From Hymenopus coronatus (taxonomy: Eukaryota; Arthropoda; Insecta; Mantodea; Hymenopodidae), in contig CM060900.1 of the NCBI GenBank assembly GCA_030762935.1, forward strand, positions 373,258,632 through 373,322,631: a DNA stretch of 64,000 bases. The letters run 5' to 3'. This document shows, piece by piece, positions 44,546-55,795 of this stretch (the first letter of the stretch is position 1; the number at the start of each line of letters is the position of its first letter). The notes below the pieces were generated by a model. The model made no database searches, was not told the DNA's origin, and saw nothing but the letters and a program-made list of their open reading frames with translations. Position numbers and translations under genes: made by a program.

Positions 44546-45261
44546 TGCGAAACCATCAAATAAACACGTTTGTTTGCAAACATATATTTAGTGAAACAGT
44601 TGGAAGAAATAATGAGGTGTTTGCTCGAGTAATAAAGAGCAGCTTTTAGAATATTATAACAATAACCACTTTTATTTCTATTTTATTCCTAAACACGTTT
44701 CGCATACATTACTAATAATCTTAATAAACTCAAGGGCCCAATGGCTAGTCAATATCATAAAGCGGAGCACATGAACTTCAAGACTGTACGAGATAACCTT
44801 TCTTATGACTTAGTAGCTAGTATACCTAGCTGGGAATGTGTACGCTTTTGGAGATAATTAAAATTACAATCTATACAGTAGAAAATAAAGTTAACGTAGT
44901 TGGTGAAAATAGTGTCTTAAGCTCAAAGTTTTAATTCGTTCTAAATTTTAAATGTATAAAGTTTAACTCCCAAAACCTCATATAGAACTGAATGTTCGAA
45001 TTGAAATAAGGATGTAAAATATTTGCTAAAGGAGTAGCGTAATCTATCATTTTCGCAGAGTGAGAATACAAAGTCTGAAATCTTTGCTCGGCAATGTATA
45101 ACGATTTATAATAGGGATAGCTACTGAAAACTGTGACGTAGTTGTAAATATAGCTGGCTTCTAAATGTTAAGTCGACAAAAGTTTCGCCAGATCAGTTAA
45201 CCAGTTTAAAGTGTTTATGACAGAGACAACTAATGTCGTTTCTGGCAATCGTACCTAAATG

Positions 45262-45560
45262 TTGGATCGCATGTGGGATATGCTGTGCGATTTTTATTCG
45301 AGTTCTTCAGTTTTTCCCGCCATTTTTCCACCAATTGCCCCACAATTATCTGTCGTATCATCCATTCCACCCTCAATTCATATCACCCACTTCCTCACAT
45401 AAATATAAGGCATCGAGATGATAATCCATCCTGACTTTTCTCTGATCAAGAGCCTATAATCCTCAACAGGCTTCTGACTCCGGGCGCTGGTTTGTAAGTC
45501 CTTTAGAGGGGGTATAAGTCCTATGCGAGGAGAGTAAGCAAGGAAAGGAAGAAGATAAAG
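45262..45560 (+). mobile_element. SINE1 long variant, 5'-truncated, in copy 2 only
   Basis: Starts at ATCGCATGTGGGATATGC, where other copies have GCATGTGGGATTTG, then worn versions of the family body and the long-variant tail (CACTTCCTCACATAAA, CAACAGGCTTCTGACTCC). Copy 1 reads straight through the equivalent point (CGTACCTAAATGTTGCC at 5870), so this insertion is younger than the duplication. Confidence 0.65.
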
Positions 45561-45757
45561 GTACTCCTAAAGTCCTGGTGTAGTCTGTTTGGCGGGAAGA
45601 CCATTGTTAATGGGATAAACGGGGGCGCGTATTTAAAACACTTACCTATACATTTTTTTCTATATGTACACATTATAATAGTTATTCATTTGCATAAACA
45701 TTTTATGATTCCCTTTTATTTACTACACATATTTACTACACATAACATAAAACTTAC

Positions 45758-45924
45758 CAACGTCTTGGCACAGAATACCGGATCCACGTGCCGTTTGCGT
45801 CGTCTTGTAGCATATCATTGAGATCTGGAATAAACATCTTCAAAAACCGTTGCATTATCTGGACAGTTAGGAACACTTCACTCATAAAGATGTAGAAGAT
45901 CAACTGCTGCACCAGAAGAATTAT
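45758..45924 (-). CDS. Internal exon of the duplicated unknown gene, copy 2 (open)
   Basis: A strong pyrimidine tract (TTTTTCTCTTTTTGACG) and CAG at 45925-45927 precede 167 nt open in frame, ending TG before a GTAAGT donor (45752-45757). The product starts IILLVQQLIFYIFMSEVF, continues FLKMFIPDLNDMLQDD and ends YSVPRRW: an amphipathic helix with a hydrophilic tail. Splice sites, phase and frame agree with copy 1 across a 6-nt indel. The protein family is not recognised; coding is inferred from conservation. Confidence 0.5.
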
Positions 45925-45929
45925 CTGCG

Positions 45930-46960
45930 TCAAAAAGAGAAAAAGTAAAAGTAACACTGAAAAATGTTTAACATTGTCATTCCAAACCGTAGCTTTCACA
46001 TCATTATTCAGTACTAACCAGGGCCCGGATTTTCATTGCCTTGAAATGCTTCAAAAACTGGGTATACATTTTTGCAGCATATTATCTAACTCCTGATTTA
46101 TGTTCAATATATTAAGATAACCATGAATAAGGTTATAGATTAATTTGTGGATGGATAAGCCTGCCATAACAGTAGAAAAATATAAGAATAAGGATTAGAT
46201 AATTCGGAGCATTTATTTTTAAAATATTCATTCCATGTTTTGTGTTTGGAAAATCTCAAAAGAAATTGAAGAAAAGCATTTTGAGGGAGATCTTAAAAAC
46301 TGTAACTCTTTTTTTCTCAAATTATACAATATATTGGAATAAAGAGGATTTCACAATCTATGTATGACTCAACCCAACGACAAAGACAAAATCAATCAGA
46401 CTATCCGGGAAAAACGAAAAATGACTTGTCTCAATCTACAATCAACCATTTCCATTTTAACCACTAAAAAGGCATTGATTGTTTTTCAAATATGCGACTG
46501 CTATTCTTACTTTTCAGTTGAATAGTGAAAATTATGGTGTTGGTAAAGTATTTCTGTTCTAACATGTCAACAATGAATAATTCTATAATTATATGCAATA
46601 TAAAATTAAGACTATTAAATTAAGGTGCAAGGGCAAGAAAACGACAAAATAATATAAAATTGAAAACATCCATAAAATAAGATAAAATGACAAAGAATAA
46701 TGTAATAAACATCCATTTTCCTAATCTAGGGCGTACGGCACAACAGGATTTATGCCCACATCAGCAAAGCCTATGGTGCAAGAATTTAAGGATCATTCCA
46801 TCACAATCCGGATCTTGTTCAATGCGTTAAAATTTTACTAGGAGACTTAAAGTTATAAAGGAGGAGGAAGAAATCTAGACCTACCAACAAGTTTGTCTTT
46901 CAGTGTTATAGTTCTTAAACCCAGTGATACCGGGTTCCATTTCAGGTTGGGACTACGGAA
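45930..46960. other. Duplicated intronic-looking block, copy 2
   Basis: Matches 6995-8000 over its length, including GTTTAACATT, CATGTTTTGTGT and the CCGGGTTCC end. No coding frame is shared. Confidence 0.6.
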
Positions 46961-47673
46961 TATTTATTTAATGTAAATAATTTCCTATCCTCCGCACGGT
47001 CTGAAAGAATGAATTTGAGAGGGAATGTGAGGCTTTTCCTAATGAAAGGTTAAATATCTACAGTCATTGAGCTGAATGTTTCTAAAGCCAAAGCTCCAAT
47101 ATCACTATAGAAGCGTAAAAACAAAAAATAAAGAAACGTCTGCAGATTTTCACCACCATAGAGAAATCAAATAACTGCGGCATCTGAAGAATAAAGCAAT
47201 AATGGCAAGTACGTTTCACTTAGCTTTTAGCATTACAGCTATAAGAATAGCTTGGATGCTTCTTAAAACGCGCAAGGTTTGTATTTTATCAATATTTTGG
47301 AAAGTTTTATCATATGAGATAACTAGTTAACACCAAGTGCAGTGTTGCAATTCTAAAATGTGTGATATAAGGCACCAATAACTACAGGAAATTAATATTT
47401 TAAATTTGTATTTTAAAACCAGCAATGTGCAATAATATTACATGGATCTATTTTAGACTAAGCCATACATCATGTATTTGTTTTTCGGCTATTATTAGCA
47501 AAACAGATTGTTTAATTTGGAAAACAAAATACTTTCCATTAATTGGTTCAAAACATGCAAAAAAGAAGACAAGAACTCATACGTTGCTATTTCCCCAATG
47601 CCGTATGAGACGAATGATATTTCTGTAAAATGGAGTTTGAGCTTTGACTGTAAATCATGAAACTTTCAGATTC
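46961..47673. other. Unassigned sequence upstream of the LINE
   Basis: No gene or repeat recognised, and no clear partner in copy 1. Confidence 0.4.
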
Positions 47674-47683
47674 ATATTTCCTC

Positions 47684-48744
47684 AGAGGATGGTGATCATG
47701 GCGTAAGTACGCCTACTCCTTCTGTCTCCCCACCCCCAAAGCCACCTCCTATCTATGTTTCTAATATACTCAACGTGAATACTGTCCTCAAACACTTACA
47801 AACATCAAATGTTGGCGCTTACAAGCTTGTTACACTGGACAGCAACAAGGTCAAATTCACTTTCGAGACTGTGGGCGGTTATCGTGCAGCCATAAAGTAT
47901 TTTGAGGACCAAAAGGCCGAGTTTCACACGTACCAAATGCGTCATGATCACAACCTCCGGGTGGTTATTCGTGGGCTTCATCCCACTATAGACATTGCTC
48001 TAGTGCTGCAAGAATTGTCCTCCCTTGGATATTCACCCGCACAGATGACTCCAGTTTACCATCCCGTCACCAAGGCGAAGCTACCTCTCTTTTTCGTGGA
48101 TCTCAAGCCCAGTCCGCTCAACGATGACATCTATAAGCTCGATCGTTTTTTACTACACGATGGTGAGGGTGGAGCCCCCGAAACCCAAAAGGGGTGTTAT
48201 TCAGTGCATGAATTGTCAGGAATTTGGGCACAGTCGTAATTATTGCCACAAACAAGCCCGTTGTGTCAAATGTGATGGCCATCATCCCAGTGTGCAGTGC
48301 TCTAAGGCTCCTCACGCGCCACCGCAGTGTGTGAATTGTCAAGGTCAACATACGGCGAGTTATAAAGGCTGCCCTGTTCATCGACGCCTCCAAGTCATTC
48401 AGTCTCGCTCTTCTCCCCGACGTACCGTTTCTGGTGCCTCTCCTGCTGCCGTTCCTCCACTTCATGCTTTCCCACCTATGGAGTCTACCTTGCCTACTTC
48501 CACTGAAGCTGCCTCTCCTCGTCCTCCTGCATTTCATGCTCGACCTTTGCTGTCGTCTCTAGTTTCTCGAGGTTCCCCTCCTGGTGCTACGCAGCCCTTT
48601 GCAGCCGCAACCCGTCAGTGTGAACAGGACCGTTCTCCATTGGACTGCTTGATGGCTCGACTGGACTCTATCTTCGCTCTTCTACAGCCCCTTCTTACTA
48701 CCCTGCAGCAATTGATTCCTGTTCTGCTCCGTGTTCATGGCTAA
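47684..48744 (+). pseudogene. LINE ORF1 (Gag-like), 5'-truncated, one frameshift
   Basis: The frame is open from the element's 5' end without an ATG and reads PPPIYVSNILNVNTVLKHL, the usual start of the Jockey ORF1 RNA-binding region, then VVIRGLHPTIDIALVLQEL. At the run of six T (48146-48151) the frame shifts; with five T it would continue YYTMVRVEPPKPKRG. Then follow three zinc knuckles: CMNCQEFGHSRNYC, CVKCDGHHPSVQC and CVNCQGQHTASYKGC. A Ser/Pro-rich tail ends at TAA 48742-48744. The product would bind RNA and form the ribonucleoprotein. The single-T change could also be a sequencing error. Confidence 0.9.
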
Positions 48745-51424
48745 TTCAATTCCTTCCTGCCTTCGAATCTGCACTTGGAATTGTCAGAGTATCACTAATA
48801 AGTTTTATGAATTATTACATTTCCTTACGGCTTATGACGTAGATCTCCTACTCGCCACTGAAACCAAATTGGCTCCTCACATATCTTTCCATCTTCCTGG
48901 GTATACTGTGTATCGTGCTGATCACCCTAACTCTACTCGAATGGGTGGTTCTGCAGTGTTTATCAAAACTTGTCTGGCTCACCATGCCCTTCCGCCTCTT
49001 CTAGAGGACTCATTCCAGGTTGCTCGGATTCAGCTGTCTACTACTTCCGCAAGCATTCAAGTTGGTTCTTTCTATTCTGCTCCTCAGAATCATGTCAGTC
49101 TCACCGACTTCTGGGGTCTTGTTCATGCTTTCCAGGGTCTCTTCTTGGTCGGCGGCGATTTTAACTCCAAACATCCTCTATGGGGTTCGAACTTATCTAA
49201 TCCTAGGGGTAAACTTTTACACGCTGCAACCCATCAGTTACACCTAGACGTACTCTCTCCTGTTGAACCTACGTTTTACCCACACGATGGTACGACTCCG
49301 GATGTGCTGGATATCTTCATTGGACGTAATATTTCCCGTCATTGTTCCCGTCTCTCCGTTGTTCATGATCTGAGCTCCGATCATTTACCAGTCCTGCTCA
49401 CTCTCTCCGATGGTGCGAAGTACAAAGACTTACCCCCATCCCTGATACGCCATCCTTTTGACTGGCCTTTGTACACCTCTTTGCTTGCCGATCTCACTAT
49501 TACGACTGTGCCGCTTAAGTCACCCCGTGATGTCGATGTGGCTGTTTCTACCTTGACTCGCAATATCCAGCGTGCGGCTAACCTTGCCAGCAGTACTCTC
49601 CAGGATCTTCGTCCTCCTCGTCTTGTGCCATTTTATTCTCCCGAGATCCGTCTACTGCACTCCATCAAGAGAGACTGTCGGAAACTCTGGGAACGCACGC
49701 GCTACCCGCTTCACAAAACCAATTTTAATCGCGCTACTCGGGAGCTGAAGGCTGCCTTACGTGCTGCACACTGCACTGCTGCTGAACACCGACTACAAGA
49801 CTTAAAAGCCAGTGATGGGTCACTATGGCAGAAGACTAAAACTTTGACACGTTCTTCTTCTGCCATGCCGCCTCTTAAGGTTGGGAACACCTGGTTTTCT
49901 ACGCCACTTGCAAAGGTAAATTTGTGCTCAGAACTCCTGGAAAGTCAGTTTTCCCCGAATCCTGTGCTGGACGCGGACTTTGCTCATCGTGTGGAGGAAG
50001 AACTCACGCAACCTTTGTTGCTCACTCCTTTCCACCACTTCTTTACCCCTGCTGAAGTTAAAAACATCATCGCTCGCTCTTCAGCTCACAAAGCTCCCGG
50101 TCCTGATCTTATTGTGCAACCCTTACTCCTTCATTTACCCCGGAATGCGCTGGTTTTGTTGACGCAAATCTACAACGCTATCCTCCGCACAGCTCATATT
50201 CCTCATCAATGGAAACACGCTACAGTTATCCTTCTTCCCAAACCTGATAAAGTCAAGAGTGATCCCCTCAGTTATCGTCCTATTAGTTTACTCCCCCTAC
50301 TCTCCAAAATCTTCGAACGTCTCCTTCTGCCTCGTCTTTTGCCTCAGCTCACACCGATTATCCCTGACACCCAGTTTGGATTTCGCTCTCTTCACTCCTG
50401 CTCTCAGCAGCTCCATCGTGTCGTTGACGCTATTCTTGATTCCTATGAGCGTCAATCTGTATGCATAGGACTGTTTTTGGATACGGAGAAGGCCTTTGAT
50501 AAAGTTTGGCACGATGGATTGTTATTCAAACTCAAACCGCATCTCTCGGACACTTATTTTCGCCTTGTACAGTCCTATTTGCGCAATCGCACCTTCTCTG
50601 TTAAACATGATCGTACATTTTCCAAGGCCCTTCCTATCTCCTCTGGTGTGCCGCAAGGGAGCGTACTGGGCCCCTTATTATACCTGGCTTATACCTCGGA
50701 TTTTCCTAGTCATCTGCAACTCACCATTGCTCACTATGCCGACGATGTGGCGGCGCTAAGTGTGGGTACTTGTGCTACGGCGGCAAGCCGCCTTCAGGAC
50801 TTTTGCAACCAAATTCACTACTGGTGCCAACGTTGGAGAGTGACTATGAACGCTCATAAATCCCGTGTTGTGAAGTTCACCTACAAAACGAACGTGACCC
50901 ATCATCCCATTTCTCTCAATGGGACGGAGATACCCACCGCGACTTCTATAAGGTACCTCGGCCTTATCTTGGACAGCCGTCTTACTTGGGGTCCCCATCT
51001 CTCCAGTCTAGTGCAGAGGATTCGTCATCGCATCCGCAACGTCCGTCATCTTGTGTCCGGTTCCTCGCCATTGCCTTTGCGGTACAAGCGTCTTGTCTAC
51101 ACTTCCTTAATTCGACCCATGTGGCAATATAGCTGTGCGATATGGGGTTCTGCCGCTCCGTCGCAGACCATCAAACTCCAGCGCACACAGAACCGTTTTC
51201 TCCGCCTCATGACTGGCGCTCCATGGTACGTGCGCAACTCAACTCTGCACGCTGACATAGGCCTACCGGAGGTAATGTGTGTCCTCCGCATCAGCTACAA
51301 GAGGCTCCATCGATCCTGTTTGCGCCACAGCAATCCTCTTCTCCGCCATATTTATCTTCCTCCTGAACCTCAACGGCGAAGACTGAAGCGCCGCTGGCAC
51401 TCCGATCTGCGACTGAACATTTAG
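48737..51424 (+). CDS. LINE ORF2: apurinic-type endonuclease and reverse transcriptase
   Basis: 895 residues from ATG at 48737, uninterrupted. Endonuclease domain at about 8-220: CTWNCQS near residue 11, ETK, GDFN with D141, and SDH at 214-216. Reverse transcriptase at about 440-700: KAPGPD, YRPISLL, LDTEKAFD (D582), SGVPQGSVLGP and YADD at 667-670. All catalytic residues seen are intact. The end, RRRLKRRWHSDLRL, is basic; there is no RNase H and no CCHC tail, as in the Jockey clade. The start overlaps the last 8 bases of ORF1 in another frame. It nicks target DNA and copies its RNA there. Confidence 0.97.
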   Translation: MANSIPSCLRICTWNCQSITNKFYELLHFLTAYDVDLLLATETKLAPHISFHLPGYTVYRADHPNSTRMGGSAVFIKTCLAHHALPPLLEDSFQVARIQLSTTSASIQVGSFYSAPQNHVSLTDFWGLVHAFQGLFLVGGDFNSKHPLWGSNLSNPRGKLLHAATHQLHLDVLSPVEPTFYPHDGTTPDVLDIFIGRNISRHCSRLSVVHDLSSDHLPVLLTLSDGAKYKDLPPSLIRHPFDWPLYTSLLADLTITTVPLKSPRDVDVAVSTLTRNIQRAANLASSTLQDLRPPRLVPFYSPEIRLLHSIKRDCRKLWERTRYPLHKTNFNRATRELKAALRAAHCTAAEHRLQDLKASDGSLWQKTKTLTRSSSAMPPLKVGNTWFSTPLAKVNLCSELLESQFSPNPVLDADFAHRVEEELTQPLLLTPFHHFFTPAEVKNIIARSSAHKAPGPDLIVQPLLLHLPRNALVLLTQIYNAILRTAHIPHQWKHATVILLPKPDKVKSDPLSYRPISLLPLLSKIFERLLLPRLLPQLTPIIPDTQFGFRSLHSCSQQLHRVVDAILDSYERQSVCIGLFLDTEKAFDKVWHDGLLFKLKPHLSDTYFRLVQSYLRNRTFSVKHDRTFSKALPISSGVPQGSVLGPLLYLAYTSDFPSHLQLTIAHYADDVAALSVGTCATAASRLQDFCNQIHYWCQRWRVTMNAHKSRVVKFTYKTNVTHHPISLNGTEIPTATSIRYLGLILDSRLTWGPHLSSLVQRIRHRIRNVRHLVSGSSPLPLRYKRLVYTSLIRPMWQYSCAIWGSAAPSQTIKLQRTQNRFLRLMTGAPWYVRNSTLHADIGLPEVMCVLRISYKRLHRSCLRHSNPLLRHIYLPPEPQRRRLKRRWHSDLRLNI

Positions 51425-51960
51425 CTCTTTTATTATTTTCTGTGCTGCTTTCTTTGTATCTTTGTACTATTTCTTTAGGCCCATCGCTGGATGGTATCCC
51501 AACCACATATTACATGCTGTTCTGTGTATCTAATTAGCTCAACTGTATTGTACCTAATTGTACAAAAGAGTTTTCTTACAATAAAAAAAAAATATATTTC
51601 CTCCTTCCAAGCATTGCACACGGAGATTTTCTTAGATTTTAATTCAACGCTGGACATCAGAAGGGTCGCGCAGCACGCTTTGAAAACCGATAACAGCTGA
51701 CCTACGCAGTAGAAACATCAAATGGTTGCATTATTTCAAAATGTCTAACAGAGAGTTATTCTGTTACGTTGCACAGAGAACTTTGCAGCATTTGAACACA
51801 AACCGGCCATGGCTTGAATACTGACATGCACTCGGTGTTAGAAGACAGTAGTTCTACCCCCGTACCTAATCATAGTACCTTGACTAAGATTCGAAAGTTG
51901 GGACCTTGTGTGCCTAGCACAAGGTGTTGTGTGATCAACATTTAACTTCAATAATCAAAA

Positions 51961-52218
51961 GCCCGCCTGGGTAGCGTGGTGGTAGCATGTCTGCCTCACG
52001 TTCAAAGGGTCGTGGGTTCGAATCTCGCTTAGGGTGAGTTACCCGGATGAGGTTTTTTTCGGGGTTTTCCCTTATCCTGAGAAGACGAATGTCGAGTAAC
52101 TTTAAGCTCCATGGACCCCGAGATTATTTGAGCATCATATCATCAATTGCATTCATCGTCCGATATGACCAAACCGGGTTAAAGGACGTTAAAACTACAA
52201 AAAAAAAAAAAAAAAAAT
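51961..52218 (+). mobile_element. SINE6, full-length, A-tailed
   Basis: tRNA-like head GGGTAGCGTGGTGGTAGC with GTGGGTTCGAATCTCGC (B box), then GGGTGAGTTACCCGGATGAG, TTTTTTTCGGGG, CCTTATCCTGAGAAGACG and AAAGGACGTTAAAAC, then 19 A (52200-52217, with minor imperfection). Other copies: 11085, 59765 and 61995, all in reverse. No target duplication found. Confidence 0.8.
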
Positions 52219-52845
52219 AGCATTTAAATACGTACTAACAAAATGTTCGTTCACTAAGCGAAATCTGTTTTCAGTATGCTTTAACATTCCAACCACAGTG
52301 GATAACATGTTGGGACAACAAAATGGACTCCAGTGATAAGAATTTCGATATTGCTTGAGCCTGTATTTACAAGTCGGAATAAACTATGTAAATAAATAAA
52401 CACGATAAAGAAATATATATATATATATTTAGATAAATTATAACTAAAATCAATAGTAATATTATTGGAAGAACATATGTTGAAAAGTACTGAACAAACC
52501 CTTGAAACATAAAACCAAGAAAAACCCAAGCTAGCGAGGTATGCTAAAAGTAACGGCAAATATTCATGCTTGGCAGACTTTGCTAGATAATGCGCTTAAG
52601 TCATTCCTGAGCTGATGATAATCACTCCAGAAGTGAGGAGTAGATACAGTTAGAAAGCAGGGGTTTTGCCTTGAGGCCATGGGAGTGTCAAGCGATGTCC
52701 GGGTCAATATAGAACACAAATAATAATTTTGGCAAATGAGAACCTTGTGCTATAACAAGAAATTCAACAAATTTCGGAAAATATGTTGAGAGTGGGGGGG
52801 GGGGTGACTTCCAAGATGTCAGACTCTGTTCTCCGACAGGCAGAA
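52219..52845. other. Unassigned sequence
   Basis: Includes an (AT)n stretch near 52415-52430 and a G10 run at 52794-52803. No gene recognised. Confidence 0.4.
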
Positions 52846-53455
52846 CACTTCAGCCCTGACTGCAGATAGGCAAAGCCCATGCCTGGTTTAGGTCCCTGTG
52901 GGACTTTGAAAATGAACAAACACTTCAGCTCTGACTGCAGATAGGTAGAGCCCATGCCGGTTTTAGGTCCCTGTGGGACTTTGAAAATGAACAAACACCT
53001 CAGCTCCGACTGCAGATAGGTAGAGCCCATGCCGGGTTTAGGTCCCTGTGGGACTTTGAAAATGAACAAACACTTCAGCTCTGACTGCAGATAGGTAGAG
53101 CCCATGCCGGGTTTAGGTCCCTGTGGGACTTTGAAAATGAACAAACACTTCAGCCCTGACTGCAGATAGGCAAAGCCCATGCCTGGTTTAGGTCCCTGTG
53201 GGACTTTGAAAATGAACAAACACTTCAGCTCTGACTGCAGATAGGTAGAGTCCATGCCTGGTTTAGGTCCCTAAGGGACTTTGAAAATGAACAAACACTT
53301 CAGCTCTTACTGCAGATAGGTAAAGTCCATGCCAGGTTTAGGTCCCTGTGGGACTGAAAATAAACAAACACTTCAGCTCTTTCTATTGATAGGGAAAGTC
53401 CGAGTCCCGGTGGGACTTTGAAAAAGAACACGCGCTTTAGTTTGTACATGTAGGG
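52846..53455. repeat. 75-bp minisatellite, about 8 units
   Basis: Units begin CACTTCAGCTCTGACTGCAG at 52846, 52921, 52996, 53071, 53146, 53221 and 53296, exactly 75 bp apart, then at 53368 after a 3-bp loss. Beyond that it decays to about 53455. Units differ by a few bases. Because 75 is divisible by three, the minus strand is open over six units with a 25-residue repeat containing FKVPQGPKPGMG and YLQSELKCLFI. No start or splice context supports translation. Confidence 0.95.
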
Positions 53456-54950
53456 AAATTCTGTGTCAGTGAAGGCCCTCGCGTGACTTCAAAAGAGGCC
53501 TAACCCCAATTATTGAAACCATGTCTCGCACGGCGATACAGAAAATAACCTCAGGTCTGTGAACGAAGTTTCATTATGAAACGACGTCCGATAAGAAACT
53601 GAAAAGTGTGTCTCTGTTCGGTTCGGGCTGTAGGTCGGAACTATTTAAAAAAATCAGTGTTTGGTGAAAAAGCAAATGGTGAGTTTTACTCAGTACCCAG
53701 CAACCCAATCCACAGGAAAGGTGTCGATGACGATACACCACCCCTGAGAACGAAGTCAACAAAGACGTCCATGCTCTCGCCAACCTACAGTGGGAGTAGA
53801 AATCAACATAAGGTACGTGATGATCGGATTCCTTTTAAATTGCTATTACCCCTCGGAGATTTCACTCCCGATTCCGACCAAACAAGCACATGCTATTTAT
53901 ATCTCTGCTTGGTATTTTATGATAAATGTGTATGATCCCCTATCAGGGTAATCGGCATAGGAATGAAAGCATTTTAAATGCGCTTAAGGGACATTGGAAG
54001 TGAAATCTCGACTATATTCGGTCAAAAATACCAAAAATGCTTCTGTATATAAAACAGCTTTTCTAACATTTATTTGGATATCCATAGAGAATTAGTACTT
54101 AGGAGTTCTCTCGTATAAGTTTCCACAGTCTCTTAGAGATCGTTAAGTGCATCTCTTCCCCAGCATAGCATTTCATAAAACAGTGGTTTTCCAAAATTAC
54201 ATTATTGCACCTTCAAAATGTTCCACGGGTCTCACTTTTTGTTTAAATACACCAAACATTTCCCACAATGCGTAGAAGTGCTTATTGTAATGTTACAAGC
54301 GAAAAATATCCCGGTATTACTTGTAATTTTTTTAAAAAAGTATATAAAGTGTTAAATTTTAGAAATGAAAATATCCAAGCATTTTTTGCAATATCATAAC
54401 GGATTAAAGTTATTGAACTATCACCACATAAAGCTTTTTTGTGTGGCTTAAATGTCCTACTCAAAAAATATCAATCAATTCTCTCAAATTTTGATAATGA
54501 AATATATTTATATAATTAAATTATGCAATACAAGTACCTTACAAAGTGTATATTGCAATTGATTGAAAATTGGAACTCATATTAACATAATAGCAATGCA
54601 ATCACATTCATTTTTTAAGTTTTTTAGAAATTTAATGAACAACAGAGCTTTGAAATTCCATTCCCTGTGTACCTTAAAATTGAGCACATGTTTGGGTTGA
54701 AAAGCATTTTGAGGAGGAGTGAAAGTGACTTTAATTTTGCTTTGGGCAAGGCAAAACCTACCCACAAAAAGAGTACACATTTGAGGGCAGCTATTCCAGC
54801 ATATTTATGGCTAGGAATATATCAACATTTCCATACTCGCAAACCCTTAGGTTAACCCAGCAACATAAATCACAGCACAGAAAGAAATTCAACCAAATGG
54901 CAACTGGTGAAGAAACAGGTGAGCAAACGGACGTTCGACAACTACCAAGG
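53456..54950. other. Unassigned 1.5 kb
   Basis: No supported gene. Plus and minus frames overlap at 53574-53935 without a recognisable domain. 53960-54800 is AT-rich. Confidence 0.4.
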
Positions 54951-55177
54951 AGCCGGTCCCCATGGCCACGCTCGCTAAAGCGTCTCGCTTTGGTGCTTCG
55001 TGGGCAGGGGATCGTGGGTTCGAGTCCCGCCTTGGGCATGGGTGTTATATGTTTGTGCAATGTGTATATGTTTGTAAAAGAAACAGTTAAACCAGTAATC
55101 AGTAAAAACCTACGGGGGGAAATGTAAATAGGGATCAGACTCCGTTACTGTTTAAAAAAAAAAAAAAAAAAAAAAAA
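54951..55177 (+). mobile_element. SINE2, full-length
   Basis: Starts GCCGGTCCCCATGGCC, with intact A-box and B-box regions (GTGGGTTCGAGTCCCGCC), the body and a shortened 3' hairpin region (GGGATCAGACTCCGTTACTG), then about 23 A. Confidence 0.85.
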
Positions 55178-55404
55178 GGGAGACCAACACAGTATCATTC
55201 AAGTTAACAATCTTCCAGCAGACCAACAAAACTATTTCGGGCTCAATATTAACACTGCATCACGGAGACCAACGAATTACTAATCGATATACCAAGTTTT
55301 CCAGCAGGCTCAGAAAACACTTCCGAGTTCAACATTAATACTGCATCACATTCAGTCAACGAGTTAAGCCAAACGAATTTGCTCATTTGCCTTCTTTTGT
55401 ATAT

Positions 55405-55573
55405 TTAATGGTGTTTAACGTTCGCTTTTACTACGTATAGCACCGCAGGCGAGGACACTGGCGATACATGAAATGAAGATGGAGCATCGGTGGAATGCGA
55501 TGGTGGGGGAAACCGGAGAACCCGGAGAGAACTCGCCCCTGCGTCGCTTTGTCCACCACAAACCCCACATGCG
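55405..55573 (-). mobile_element. SINE1, 5'-truncated
   Basis: On the minus strand it starts GCATGTGGGGTTTGTGGTGG, continues GACAAAGCGACGCAGGGGC, TTCTCCGGGTTCTCCGG and ends AAAGCGAACGTTAAACACC. The tRNA-like head is missing. It sits just before a block shared with copy 1 (8085-8165). Confidence 0.8.
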
Positions 55574-55795
55574 CTAATTGTACTACCTGTCTGAGGAATA
55601 AGTGCAGACGGGGGACAGAGGGAAAGCGCGCAAAAGCATATCAGGCAGGCCGTATCATGTCAGCGTTCCCAGTGCCTACTGGGGCTGCAGGAAGGAAATA
55701 CAGGAGTGTAGTCTGTTAGTCTAAGTGCACGCGTTGATAAAAAAAATTGAAATGCAAAGTCAGCCACTTGTAGATTATGGTCGTGATTTATTGGG

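Larger units (their letters stand above)
47684..51593 (+). mobile_element. Jockey-clade LINE, 5'-truncated, with 10-bp target duplication
   Basis: A 3.9 kb non-LTR retrotransposon with ORF1 (Gag-like, zinc knuckles) and ORF2 (endonuclease plus reverse transcriptase), a 150-bp 3' region and a short A tail near 51583-51592. ATATTTCCTC occurs at both ends (47674-47683 and 51594-51603), giving the insertion limits. ORF1 lacks its start, so the 5' end is truncated. It lies in duplication copy 2 only. Little decay points to a fairly recent insertion. Confidence 0.95.

Noticed and set aside
52846..53455. CRISPR-like array
   Set aside because: Units are contiguous 75-bp repeats without unique spacers, in a eukaryotic context; it is a minisatellite.
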